NCBI RefSeq assembly: GCF_900104595.1
Contig: NZ_FNVY01000004.1
Location: 744,001-808,000 of the forward strand
Direction of reading: 5' to 3'
Source of the DNA: Enterococcus timonensis
GTDB lineage: Bacteria; Bacillota; Bacilli; Lactobacillales; Enterococcaceae
DNA length: 64,000 bases
Position numbers and translations under genes: made by a program. Under the pieces are notes generated by a model. It had not been told where the DNA came from. It worked only from the letters and a program-made list of their open reading frames with translations, and searched no databases. Shown in pieces: positions 24,517-32,018 of this stretch (its first letter is position 1; each line of letters begins with the position of its first letter).

Positions 24517-25506
24517 ATGAAAAAAACAGTTACAATTTCCCGCGTGGCTGAAGAAGCCGGTGTTTCTAAGACGACCATTTCCCGGTATTTAAATGGAAAA
24601 TACGAAAATATGTCGCAAGAAACAAAAGAACGAATCGCCGCCACCATTGAACAACTCGATTATCATCCCAATCGGCAAGCGCAATCGTTGAAATCAAAAA
24701 GAAGTTATCTCATTGGCGTCGTCGTTGCAGATATTTCTAATATATATTCCTCATTTTTGTTGAAAGGAATCGGCGATGTCTTGAAACAAAGTGATTATCA
24801 AATGATTATTATCGATGCTGGAAATTCCATTGAACAAGAAAATAGATTACTCCGGAAGCTGTTAGATCAAGGGATTGAAGGAATTATTTTGCAACCTTCC
24901 TGTCCAAGGACGAGCCAGTATGATTTTTTGATTCAACAAAATATTCCTTTGATTTTAGTTGATCGAGAAACTGAGCCGAATCAATGGCCGGTGATTACTA
25001 TGAACAATGTTGAGGCCACTTCAAAGATTACCAATTATATTTTAGAGAAAAATTATGAAAAAATAGCTGTGGTGACTGAACCTTTAGAGGACGTCTTAAC
25101 GCGGCAAATTCGTTATCAAACGATTCGGGAAAATATACAGTCCAAAAATAAAAAAGTTCAGTTAATCGAAACTCGACTAGACTCCACTTTTAAAGAAAGT
25201 ATTTTAGCCGCCATTAGTAGCGAAGAAAAAACAGCTTTATTTGCCTTAAACGGAAAAGTCTTGTTAGAACTGCTAAAAGTTTTATATGAAGAAAAAATAA
25301 AATTTCCAGAAGATGTCGGGATTGCCGGCTACGATGATTGGAATTTCGCCTCTTTAATTGGACCAGGTGTGACAAGCGTTGTCCAACAATCAGAAGAAAT
25401 CGGAATAGTTGCCGGTGAAAAAATGCTGGGACTTCTCACCGAAAATCTACCAATAGAATCTGAGATGATTATTCCTGCTAAAATTCATTTGCGGAATTCA
25501 CTTTAA
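24517..25506 (+). CDS. LacI-family transcriptional regulator
   Basis: This 329-residue DNA-binding regulator is divergent from hxlAB. The N-terminal helix-turn-helix VTISRVAEEAGVSKTTISRYLNG and the hinge helix YHPNRQAQSLKSK are followed by a periplasmic-binding-protein-like effector domain (IGVVVADISNIYSSFLLKGI; FALNGKVLLELLKV; AGYDDWNFASLIGPGVTSV). A frame from 24484 exists, but GGAGG is placed for the ATG at 24517. Its effector is probably a sugar phosphate or related metabolite, by family. Two matching operators, before hxlAB and before the aldo/keto reductase, make it the likely regulator of both. Confidence 0.92.
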   Translation: MKKTVTISRVAEEAGVSKTTISRYLNGKYENMSQETKERIAATIEQLDYHPNRQAQSLKSKRSYLIGVVVADISNIYSSFLLKGIGDVLKQSDYQMIIIDAGNSIEQENRLLRKLLDQGIEGIILQPSCPRTSQYDFLIQQNIPLILVDRETEPNQWPVITMNNVEATSKITNYILEKNYEKIAVVTEPLEDVLTRQIRYQTIRENIQSKNKKVQLIETRLDSTFKESILAAISSEEKTALFALNGKVLLELLKVLYEEKIKFPEDVGIAGYDDWNFASLIGPGVTSVVQQSEEIGIVAGEKMLGLLTENLPIESEMIIPAKIHLRNSL

Positions 25507-25510
25507 TTGA

Positions 25511-25561
25511 ATAGACCTTAAACGTTAGATCTAGACACTAACTTTTAAGGTCTATTTTTTA
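25511..25561 (+). terminator. Terminator of the LacI-family gene
   Basis: ATAGACCTTAAA and TTTAAGGTCTAT pair around an inner GTTAG/CTAAC helix, then U6. Confidence 0.9.
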
Positions 25562-25571
25562 GGTGTATAAC

Positions 25572-25616
25572 AAAAAAATTAAAATCCCATCGCAGTTAAC
25601 TTTCTGCGATGGGGTT
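25572..25616 (-). terminator. Terminator of the ABC transporter operon
   Basis: Minus-strand CCCATCGCAG and CTGCGATGGG form a 10-bp stem, followed by ATTTTAATTTTTTT. Confidence 0.85.
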
Positions 25617-25672
25617 TCGTGGTGTAAATTATTTTTATTGATAGTCTTAAAAAATCTTCACTTTTTTTCTGA

Positions 25673-26407
25673 CTAAGAAACATCCTCTCGTTTTCTTGAA
25701 ATAAGAAACGAAATTCCCAAAAATACCACCCCGTACGAGATCATAATCAACACGGAATTTAGTGGCACCAAGCCATTTTCGATATAGCCCACAGCCAACT
25801 CTCGGAAATGATAAGTCGGAGTCAACTTGGAAATCGTTTGTAACCAACCGGGAAATTGGTCTGTCGGAAACCATAAACCACCTAACATCGCCAATCCTAA
25901 AAATAAAATATTGGCAAAGACAGAAACTGTTTTTTCATCTTTAAAGTTGCTCAGAAGAGTCCCTAGACTTAGAAAAATCGTTGCCCCAAACAACAGCAAC
26001 AAAGCAGAAATGATCCATTGTTGAGCAGTCATCTCAACTTTTCTCACTAGAAATCCCGTCAGAAAGACAAGTAAAATCGCTAAAATGAATAGGAGCAGCA
26101 TTTTAATTATTTTGATCAAATAAATTTCAAATGTCTTGATTGGTAGTCGATTTAAAAGAGTCCGCCAGCCATTTTTCTTGTCCTGAATGATTTCAAAAGG
26201 AAAAGTAAAAATAGAAAAGCTAGTTAAACTGAACGTCGTCATTGATATGAGGTATTCTTTCATAAATAGTTTTTGGCTTTCTGGATCAGGTATATTAATC
26301 ACCGCTGTAAAGATGAGATAAAAGGCCACTGGCATCGCGATACTCATAAGCAAATATTTTTTGTTGCGGGTGATTCGCAATAGTTCAACTTTCATCAAGC
26401 TCTTCAT
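25673..26407 (-). CDS. ABC-2 type transporter permease
   Basis: This 244-residue integral membrane subunit of an exporter has six hydrophobic segments: about residues 15-35, 50-72, 95-118, 130-150, 160-180 and 215-236. The start at 26407 (MKSLMKVELLRITRN) has AAAGGGGG upstream and overlaps the ATPase gene by 23 bases. The first residues, KVELLRITRNKKYL, followed by a membrane segment, are the usual opening of ABC-2 permeases of the antibiotic/lantibiotic and NatB-like groups. The C-terminus is charged (RKREDVS). The substrate is unknown. Confidence 0.88.
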   Translation of the reverse strand: MKSLMKVELLRITRNKKYLLMSIAMPVAFYLIFTAVINIPDPESQKLFMKEYLISMTTFSLTSFSIFTFPFEIIQDKKNGWRTLLNRLPIKTFEIYLIKIIKMLLLFILAILLVFLTGFLVRKVEMTAQQWIISALLLLFGATIFLSLGTLLSNFKDEKTVSVFANILFLGLAMLGGLWFPTDQFPGWLQTISKLTPTYHFRELAVGYIENGLVPLNSVLIMISYGVVFLGISFLISRKREDVS

Positions 26408-27293
26408 TGCCAACGCCCCCTTTCTCATTAAAAATCGTATCTAACAAGGATGTATTGGTCAGCTCAATTTTTTCTAAAGGAAAATCGATTGCTAACAGTT
26501 CTTCAAGAATTCTACTTGCCTCTTCAGCTTGAAAGTGCCATTTCGTTAATTCATTCGTTTCCACCACGCGAATTTGATTTGCGGAAATTATTTTTTGGAC
26601 TTTTTCTTTGTATGGCGAATAGTTATCCGACTCAATCCAAAGTATCTTCTCATGATCCAGCATTCGTAAGTGGTAAGGCGCGTCATCTGCAATCAGTTTC
26701 CCATCATCCAATAAAACCACCCGATCTGAACTATAATTCACTTCTTCAATATAATGTGTCGTAAAAACAATCGTAGTTTCATTTTTCATCAACTGTTGGA
26801 TAATCTCCCAAAAGTGTTGCCGGGTGCTGGTATCCATGCCATTGGTCGGCTCATCCATAATCAGTAACTTAGGCTTATTGATGATCGATAAACAAAAATC
26901 AAGGAGCCGTTGTTGTCCACCAGATAATTTCGCGGCAAATTGATTTAATTGTTCAGGCGAAAACTTAAGAATATCATTTCTCTCTTCTTTTGATAAATGG
27001 TTCTGGCCATAGCTGGCTACAAGATGGATAAGTTCATCCACTTTTACATCTTCAGGAAAATTGGTCTTTTGCGGCAAAAAACCAATTTCATTTTTGGCAA
27101 AATTCATGGTCATGTTTCCGCTCGTTGGAAAATAATTTCCTAATATAATATTTAAAAGTGTACTTTTTCCGGCACCGTTTTTCCCCAATAAAGCAACACA
27201 TTCATTTTCATTAATCGATAAATCAATACCGTGCAACGCAACATTATTGGAAAATTCCTTTTTTATTTTCTCAGAAACAATCACCGGCTTCAT
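26385..27293 (-). CDS. ABC transporter ATP-binding protein
   Basis: This 302-residue ATPase subunit has Walker A GKNGAGKST near residue 38, a Q-loop region FLPQKT, the signature LSGGQQRLLDF, Walker B LLIMDEPTNGMD and an H-loop TTHYIEE. The C-terminal extension of about 85 residues is typical of drug- or peptide-exporting ABC-2 ATPases. The ATG at 27293 has GAGGAGGG upstream. Together with the overlapping permease it forms a two-gene exporter with no regulator, peptide precursor or kinase beside it, so self-immunity, drug efflux or lipid export cannot be told apart. Confidence 0.92.
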   Translation of the reverse strand: MKPVIVSEKIKKEFSNNVALHGIDLSINENECVALLGKNGAGKSTLLNIILGNYFPTSGNMTMNFAKNEIGFLPQKTNFPEDVKVDELIHLVASYGQNHLSKEERNDILKFSPEQLNQFAAKLSGGQQRLLDFCLSIINKPKLLIMDEPTNGMDTSTRQHFWEIIQQLMKNETTIVFTTHYIEEVNYSSDRVVLLDDGKLIADDAPYHLRMLDHEKILWIESDNYSPYKEKVQKIISANQIRVVETNELTKWHFQAEEASRILEELLAIDFPLEKIELTNTSLLDTIFNEKGGVGNEELDES

Positions 27294-27386
27294 AAGATTC
27301 CCTCCTCTATCCAAACGATTTGCAGAAAAATCCTTACTTTAAGTATACAAGAGGTCAGAAATTTTTAGTAACTAAACGGGTTCTGG

Positions 27387-27413
27387 TTGTACAATGTGAA
27401 TATGTATTATAAT
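27387..27413 (+). promoter_or_regulatory. Candidate promoter of an unannotated transcript
   Basis: TTGTAC (27387-27392), 15 bases, consensus TATAAT (27408-27413). The short spacer lowers confidence. A terminator follows 190 bases later with no gene between. Confidence 0.45.
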
Positions 27414-27419
27414 TTAGTG

Positions 27420-27625
27420 CAAAATCTTTATCAGTAGATATCAAATTTTTTTCATATTCTGATTAAATATTGCCATCTCTTCATCGCTCTGTTTGATAAT
27501 CAATTTTAAAAACTGGCAAGAAAAAATTCACTAACATTAGCTTTGAAAATGCCAGTAAGTTAACAGCGCTAGCAAGTATTGAAATTGATAATCAACCTGA
27601 GTCTAGCGAGAGCTAGGCTTTTTTA
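27420..27625 (+). ncRNA. Candidate small RNA
   Basis: About 200 bases lie between a TATAAT promoter and a strong intrinsic terminator, with no open frame carrying a ribosome binding site. Structure inside includes ACTGGCA (27512-27518) facing TGCCAGT (27550-27556). Two identical copies of the palindrome TTGATAATCAA (27493-27503 and 27585-27595) are also present. I recognise no known RNA family. It could be a regulatory RNA, an antisense or leader RNA for hicAB, or relic DNA with chance structure. Confidence 0.35.
27600..27625 (+). terminator. Intrinsic terminator with GAGA tetraloop
   Basis: AGTCTAGC and GCTAGGCT form an 8-bp stem (one G-U pair) closed by GAGA and followed by six U. No protein gene on the plus strand ends near it. 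Confidence 0.75.
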
Positions 27626-27760
27626 TTTATGCAAAAAAATCTGAGGTCAGATATTTTGCATTGCCCTGGCCTTGGCATATGCGTCCTCCTCAGACTTTTC
27701 AATACTACAATCATAACATCTTTTTTTGTGCCAAAATCCTATTTTTATGAATTAAACGTC

Positions 27761-27789
27761 TTGACAGTACGTCTTGGGCGTGCTACTAT
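27761..27789 (+). promoter_or_regulatory. hicAB promoter
   Basis: Consensus TTGACA (27761-27766), 17 bases, TACTAT (27784-27789), nine bases before the hicA ribosome binding site. GTACGTCTTGG overlaps the spacer, and HicB probably represses here. Confidence 0.82.
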
Positions 27790-27813
27790 ATTTTTGTCAG
27801 GAGGTATGTGCAC

Positions 27814-28011
27814 ATGCCAATGACAGTACGCGAAGCTGAACGACTTTTGATTTCCATAGGTTTTATTGAGGTGAAAGGTGGCAAAGGATCTCATCGCAAG
27901 TTTGAAAAAGCTGGTGAACGTCCAATAACACTGACTAGTCACAATAAAGAGCTCTCCAAGGTTGTTGAAAAAACAGTCAAAGCAGCTTTAGGTAAAGCGA
28001 GAGGGAAATAA
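27814..28011 (+). CDS. hicA: HicA-family mRNA interferase toxin
   Basis: This 65-residue toxin has a double-stranded RNA-binding-like fold that cleaves mRNA. MTVREAERLLISIGFIEVKGGKGSHRKF contains the catalytic histidine in the GSH motif, followed by ITLTSHNKELSKVVEKTVKAAL, the typical C-terminal helix. A GTG at 27808 is in frame, but AGGAGG is nine bases before the ATG at 27814. It lies immediately upstream of hicB in the usual toxin-first order. The system looks intact. Bacterial HicA activity is released when HicB is degraded. Confidence 0.92.
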   Translation: MPMTVREAERLLISIGFIEVKGGKGSHRKFEKAGERPITLTSHNKELSKVVEKTVKAALGKARGK

Positions 28012-28043
28012 ACTCCCTCTCCATTTTAGAAAGGGTGGTATAC

Positions 28044-28430
28044 ATGATTAAAATTTATCCAGCGGTTTTTGAAACTGATCCAGTCGGATTTGGTATTTAT
28101 TTTCCTGATGTTGATGGGGCCGTAACACAAGGAAACGATCTCGCAGATGCTTTAGAAATGGCCTCAGATGCTTTGGGAATTCAGTTAGCTTGGAACATCG
28201 AAAATGGTATTCCACTTCCAACGGCATCACCGCTAAATGAAATTAAAATTAATCCTGAAAAACAATTTTCAAGCCTTATTTCTGTTAATCTATCTGACTA
28301 TTTAAAAGAAACTAAACCTGATAAAAAAACCATTAAAGTCCCTCATTGGCTAAATATTCGAGCCGAAAAAGAAGGAATCAACTTTTCTAAAACAATGACA
28401 GAGGCTTTGATGGAGAAGTTAGGCGTCTAA
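28044..28430 (+). CDS. hicB: HicB-family antitoxin
   Basis: This 128-residue antitoxin has an N-terminal degraded RNase-H-like HicB domain, IKIYPAVFETDPVGFGIYFPDVDGAVTQGNDLADALEMA. The C-terminal part, KTIKVPHWLNIRAEKEGINFSKTMTEALMEKLG, looks like a ribbon-helix-helix DNA-binding segment. It should neutralise HicA and repress the operon. AAAGGGTGG sits before the ATG at 28044; a GTG three codons earlier is less likely. The gap from hicA is 32 bases. A strong terminator lies about 190 bases further on. Confidence 0.92.
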   Translation: MIKIYPAVFETDPVGFGIYFPDVDGAVTQGNDLADALEMASDALGIQLAWNIENGIPLPTASPLNEIKINPEKQFSSLISVNLSDYLKETKPDKKTIKVPHWLNIRAEKEGINFSKTMTEALMEKLGV

Positions 28431-28589
28431 CCTACAATAAGTAAATCTCACTCAATTAATTTTGGATCTTTATCAAACCTGCATGAATTCGCAAGCTTAT
28501 TTACCCTGAAATATTGCCAATGAGCATATAGATAAAAATTTGATTTTAGATGAAATAAAGCACACCTTTCTAAAGTTTACGGCTCAATG

Positions 28590-28905
28590 TTAAATCGGAC
28601 TAATATAACTATCTAAAACAGCTGAGATAGAATTCATTTTCTGTCTCAGCTGTTTTTTAATGAGATTATTGGTCAAGAAAATTCGAGCGCGCATATTGGA
28701 AAAATTTCGATAACCATAGCCGACTCTTTTCAGAACTTTAAAGTGGGTGTAGATATTTTTAAGTTTTCCATTGGGATAAGATTTTTCTAAGGATAAAAGA
28801 ATACCCGCCTTTTTTATCGTTTTTGCGTCAATTCCTTGGATTTATATATTTGTGTATTTTATTCTAAGAATCTTTTTAATATCATTTGATTCTGGTATAC
28901 AGATT
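28590..28905 (-). pseudogene. ISL3-family transposase remnant
   Basis: The minus-strand frame ending at 28590 reads YPNGKLKNIYTHFKVLKR followed by VGYGYRNFSNMRARIFLTNNL. This is the C-terminal DNA-binding/DDE-end pattern of ISL3 transposases, which usually have KxIKRxxxGYRNFxxFRxRI. In the same frame, past a stop at 28842-28844, lies NDIKKILRIKYTNI, which resembles the ISL3 N-terminus. The two ends appear joined with the catalytic middle missing, so this looks like an internally deleted copy with no activity. The C-terminal identification is fairly safe; the N-terminal one is a suggestion. Confidence 0.7.
28615..28658 (+). terminator. Terminator downstream of hicAB
   Basis: AACAGCTGAGATAGAA and TTCTGTCTCAGCTGTT form a 16-bp stem (one G-U pair) with six U. 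It lies in the 3' part of the transposase remnant. Confidence 0.85.
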
Positions 28906-28970
28906 TTCCTCTTCAGAATGTGATTGTTGCGATTCTATTCTAACGGAAAATTTGTATGCTTTTTTTTTTT

Positions 28971-29020
28971 ATAAAAATATGGATCGATAGAATTTTTATT
29001 CTATCGGTCCATATTTTTAT
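28971..29020. repeat. Near-perfect 22-bp hairpin
   Basis: Arms 28971-28992 and 28999-29020 pair at 21 of 22 positions, the exception being a G-U, around a 6-base loop. A T10 run precedes it. No separate U-tract follows on either strand apart from the AT-rich foot of the stem. It may be a terminator, an IS end or a small palindromic repeat. Confidence 0.7.
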
Positions 29021-29027
29021 AGAGCCC

Positions 29028-29074
29028 AAAAAATCTTCGCCCAAGCAAAACTGTGGGCGAAGATTTCCTTTTTT
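29028..29074 (-). terminator. Terminator of lepA
   Basis: AAATCTTCGCCC and GGGCGAAGATTT form a perfect 12-bp stem, with TTTTTTGGG after it on the minus strand and CCTTTTTTT on the plus strand. Confidence 0.88.
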
Positions 29075-29110
29075 TATAAACTTTTCCGAACTATTTCCAA
29101 CAAAACCGCG

Positions 29111-30940
29111 CTACTTCTTAGGTTCGTCATCATCCATTTTCAAAACGGCCATGAAGGCTTCTTGTGGGACTTCGACGGAACCGATTTGTTTCATGCGTTT
29201 TTTACCGGCTTTTTGTTTTTCTAATAATTTACGTTTACGAGAAACGTCACCGCCGTAACATTTGGCTAAGACATTTTTCCGTAATGCTTTAATATCAGAA
29301 CGAGCAACAATTTTTTGCCCGATAGCCGCTTGAATTGGCACTTCAAATTGTTGACGAGGAATTAATTTTTTCAATTTCTCCACAATAACGCGACCGCGTT
29401 CATTAGCAAATTCTTTATGAACAATGAAACTTAAGGCATCGACGCGCTCGGCATTCAGTAAAATATCCATTTTCACCAGTTGGCTTACTCGGTACTCTGC
29501 CATTTCATAATCAAGTGACGCGTAACCTTTAGTGGATGATTTTAATTTGTCGAAGAAGTCATAGACAATTTCAGATAAGGGAATTTCATAAATCACATTG
29601 ACGCGGTAATCGTCTAAGTAATCCATCGTGATGAAGTCCCCCCGTTTCCGTTGGGCCAGTTCCATGACAGCACCAACGTAATCGTTAGGTACCATAATCT
29701 GTGCTTTGACATACGGTTCTTCCACCGAAGTAATCGTCACAGGTTCTGGAAAATCAGCGGGATTGTCCACGACAACCATGCTGCCATCGGTTTTATTGAC
29801 ATGATAAATTACAGATGGTGCGGTGGTAATTAATTCTAAATTAAATTCTCGTTCCAAACGTTCTTGAACGACATCCATATGCAAAAGACCCAAAAATCCA
29901 CAACGGAAACCAAAGCCTAATGCTTGAGAAGTTTCTGGTTCAAATTGTAATGCTGCATCGTTTAGTTGTAATTTTTCTAAAGCCTCACGTAATTCATTGT
30001 AACGAGAATTTTCAATGGGATACAATCCACAAAAGACCATCGGATTCATTTTCCGATAACCTGGCAGTGCTTCTTTGGCCGGATTATTGGCGAGTGTTAC
30101 AGTATCACCAACGCGAGTGTCTTGAACAGTTTTAATAGCGGCAGTCATATAACCAACATCGCCCACCATTAAATAATCCCGTTGAACAGCTTTTGGAGAA
30201 AAGACGCCGACTTCAGTGACTTCAAATGTTTTACCATTTGACATCATCATAATCGTGTCACCAGGACGAACGATTCCTTCCATCACGCGAATATTTAACA
30301 CCACGCCACGATATGAATCGTAAAGGGAATCAAAAATCAAAGCTTGCAATGGCGCATCGAGATCACCGGTTGGCGCTGGTACTAGTTCAACAATTTGTTC
30401 TAGAATTTCTTCAATACCAATACCCGCTTTGGCTGACGCTAAAACAGCATTGCTAGCATCAATGCCAATAATATCTTCAATTTCTTGACGAACTTTTTCC
30501 GGTTCAGCGGCTGGCAAGTCAATTTTATTAATGACGGGAATTATTTCCAAATCATTATCCAACGCTAAATAAACATTGGCTAATGTTTGGGCTTCGATCC
30601 CTTGGGCAGCATCTACCACTAGAATGGCCCCTTCACAGGCAGCAAGCGAACGAGACACTTCATAAGTGAAATCCACGTGTCCAGGAGTGTCAATCAAATG
30701 AAAAATATATTTTTGGCCATCTTTGGCATCATAGTGGAGCTCGACTGCGTTTAATTTAATCGTGATGCCCCGCTCCCGCTCTAAATCCATCGAGTCTAAG
30801 AGTTGTGCTTGCATATCGCGGGTCGCCACGGTATTGGTTTTTTCTAAAATACGGTCGGCTAATGTGGATTTCCCATGATCAATATGAGCAATAATTGAAA
30901 AATTACGAATCAGTTGTTGCCGTTTTTTTAAGTCTTCCAT
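29111..30940 (-). CDS. lepA: Elongation factor 4 (LepA)
   Basis: This 609-residue ribosomal GTPase back-translocates or remodels stalled elongation complexes and is membrane-associated at rest. The GTPase core has [23 protein letters not shown] and NKIDLP. EF-G-like domains II, III and V follow, and the LepA-specific C-terminal domain has [18 protein letters not shown] longer frame to 30994 exists, but the TAGGA ribosome binding site and family alignment support the ATG at 30940 ([17 protein letters not shown]). It has a -10 TATAAT at 30972-30977 and is divergent from a membrane-protein gene. Confidence 0.97.
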   Translation of the reverse strand: MEDLKKRQQLIRNFSIIAHIDHGKSTLADRILEKTNTVATRDMQAQLLDSMDLERERGITIKLNAVELHYDAKDGQKYIFHLIDTPGHVDFTYEVSRSLAACEGAILVVDAAQGIEAQTLANVYLALDNDLEIIPVINKIDLPAAEPEKVRQEIEDIIGIDASNAVLASAKAGIGIEEILEQIVELVPAPTGDLDAPLQALIFDSLYDSYRGVVLNIRVMEGIVRPGDTIMMMSNGKTFEVTEVGVFSPKAVQRDYLMVGDVGYMTAAIKTVQDTRVGDTVTLANNPAKEALPGYRKMNPMVFCGLYPIENSRYNELREALEKLQLNDAALQFEPETSQALGFGFRCGFLGLLHMDVVQERLEREFNLELITTAPSVIYHVNKTDGSMVVVDNPADFPEPVTITSVEEPYVKAQIMVPNDYVGAVMELAQRKRGDFITMDYLDDYRVNVIYEIPLSEIVYDFFDKLKSSTKGYASLDYEMAEYRVSQLVKMDILLNAERVDALSFIVHKEFANERGRVIVEKLKKLIPRQQFEVPIQAAIGQKIVARSDIKALRKNVLAKCYGGDVSRKRKLLEKQKAGKKRMKQIGSVEVPQEAFMAVLKMDDDEPKK

Positions 30941-30971
30941 TATTTTTCCTACTTTCCAGTTATCAACCTCT

Positions 30972-30977
30972 ATTATA
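30972..30977 (-). promoter_or_regulatory. lepA -10 element
   Basis: Consensus TATAAT on the minus strand about 35 bases before the start codon; the -35 (TTCCCA) is poor. Confidence 0.5.
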
Positions 30978-31031
30978 CCTTGGAAAAAACACAATGGGAA
31001 GAGTTTTTATAAGTCACGCGTTTTGCTGGCG

Positions 31032-31040
31032 TGGTATACT
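31032..31040 (+). promoter_or_regulatory. Extended -10 of the membrane-protein gene
   Basis: TGG TATACT, a TGn-extended -10 about 40 bases before the ATG at 31080. Confidence 0.5.
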
Positions 31041-31079
31041 ATTTTTAGTTCACCATTGTTTTACAAGAAAGGAAATAGA

Positions 31080-31757
31080 ATGCGTAAAAATTTAGAAAAA
31101 ATATTTTTTTTCACCGCTTTAGCGTTTGGACTTTTTGCTTTCGGGAAAAATATTTACAGTTTCTTTACCACACCGGCCACCAACACTTTAATGCGCCGGG
31201 AATACTTAACTTTAATGGTGGAAGTGCCGCTGGGTATTTTGTTATTGTGTCTCCCTTTGCTCTTACGCCATTATTTAAAAATCAAATTGCCTCGACCAAT
31301 TAATTTATATTATTGGTTTTTCATTTGGCTGTCAGTCTTTTTAGGAACCGGCTTGCGTTTAATTATTCATATTCCATTTTGGGATAAAATTTTGCATACA
31401 GCGAGTCCGATTTTGCTGACGGCGATTGGTTATAGTATTTTAGCAGGATTACTAAAAAAAGTGGCAGTGAGCGACGTGAATCTCTGGACCTTTATTATTT
31501 TCGGTTTTGCTTTTGCTAGTATGTGCGGCATTTTTTGGGAGTTCTGGGAATTTTTCTGCGACACTTTTTTAAAAATGAACTTGCAGCGTTTTGAATCCTT
31601 CACGGGCACTCCTTATGTGGGACAAAAAGCTTTACTTGATACGATGGGCGATCTATTTACCAATATGCTAGGGGCGCTGTTGATGGTTGTTTATAGTTAT
31701 TTTTCTGTTGGCAAAGATCCAAATTATTTCACATTTTTTAAAATTGAGAAAATGTAG
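31080..31757 (+). CDS. Multi-pass membrane protein resembling the DUF2238/YjdF group
   Basis: This 225-residue membrane protein has about six hydrophobic segments and a conserved-looking C-terminal part. FAFASMCGIFWEFWEFFCD is followed by an LLDTMGDLFTNMLGALL segment. The WEFxE and DTMGDL signatures are those of the YjdF/DUF2238 family of unknown function. The upstream in-frame ATG at 31023 lacks a ribosome binding site; AAAGGAAATAG precedes the ATG at 31080. It shares a terminator with the convergent 41-residue gene. No operon partner is seen. Confidence 0.78.
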   Translation: MRKNLEKIFFFTALAFGLFAFGKNIYSFFTTPATNTLMRREYLTLMVEVPLGILLLCLPLLLRHYLKIKLPRPINLYYWFFIWLSVFLGTGLRLIIHIPFWDKILHTASPILLTAIGYSILAGLLKKVAVSDVNLWTFIIFGFAFASMCGIFWEFWEFFCDTFLKMNLQRFESFTGTPYVGQKALLDTMGDLFTNMLGALLMVVYSYFSVGKDPNYFTFFKIEKM

Positions 31758-31763
31758 CCAAAC

Positions 31764-31808
31764 AAAAAAACGTTGCTCAAAAAGAAAATTCTTTTTGAAC
31801 AACGTTTT
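31764..31808. terminator. Bidirectional terminator between two convergent genes
   Basis: CGTTGCTCAAAAAGAA and TTCTTTTTGAACAACG pair over about 15 bp (one bulge), with A7 before and T5 after, serving the membrane-protein gene (plus) and the small membrane peptide gene (minus). Confidence 0.85.
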
Positions 31809-31812
31809 TATT

Positions 31813-31938
31813 TTAATCTTTTTTGATCCGAATTGGTTCTAATTTATTACTTGTTGCCAAGTAGCCTGTGATGGCCACCATCGTTCCTAGCAAACCGACG
31901 CCAAAAAGCGAGATTAGGCTAATCATCAACATATTCAT
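31813..31938 (-). CDS. 41-residue single-pass membrane peptide
   Basis: This small frame encodes MNMLMISLISLFGVGLLGTM, continuing VAITGYLATSNKLEPIRIKKD. It has one strong hydrophobic helix (about residues 3-27) and a short polar, basic tail. AAAGGTGG lies eight bases before the ATG at 31938; a second ATG two codons upstream is too close to that site. An extended -10 promoter (TGC TATACT) is just upstream and a terminator just downstream, so it looks like a real transcription unit. I know no family. It could be a regulatory membrane peptide or a small subunit. Confidence 0.7.
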   Translation of the reverse strand: MNMLMISLISLFGVGLLGTMVAITGYLATSNKLEPIRIKKD

Positions 31939-31960
31939 AGACATTGCCACCTTTCATATT

Positions 31961-31969
31961 AAGTATAGC
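31961..31969 (-). promoter_or_regulatory. Extended -10 of the small membrane peptide gene
   Basis: Minus-strand TGC TATACT, with TTGAAA 15 bases upstream (or TTTGAA at 16). Confidence 0.55.
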
Positions 31970-32018
31970 ATGGCTCCACTTTTTTCAAATGTTTAAAGCT
32001 TGTTCTTTATTTGAAGAA

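Larger units (their letters stand above)
28581..29027. mobile_element. Possible decayed ISL3-type insertion sequence
   Basis: The transposase remnant is bracketed by GGCTC-starting ends that face inward. GGCTCAATGTTAAAT (28581) and, on the minus strand, GGCTCTATAAAAAT (from 29027) agree only partly. GGCTC-type termini are known for ISL3 elements. No target duplication is visible. The boundaries are therefore tentative. Confidence 0.35.

Noticed and set aside
27485-27600. Fur boxes suggested by TGATAAT
   Set aside because: The second inverted half ATTATCA is absent in both copies.
27629-27823. 64-codon frame before hicA on the plus strand
   Set aside because: No ribosome binding site, cysteine-rich unlikely composition, runs through hairpins and the hicAB promoter.
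28956-29258. 100-codon plus-strand frame overlapping lepA
   Set aside because: It is an antisense shadow of lepA and its terminators, with no ribosome binding site.
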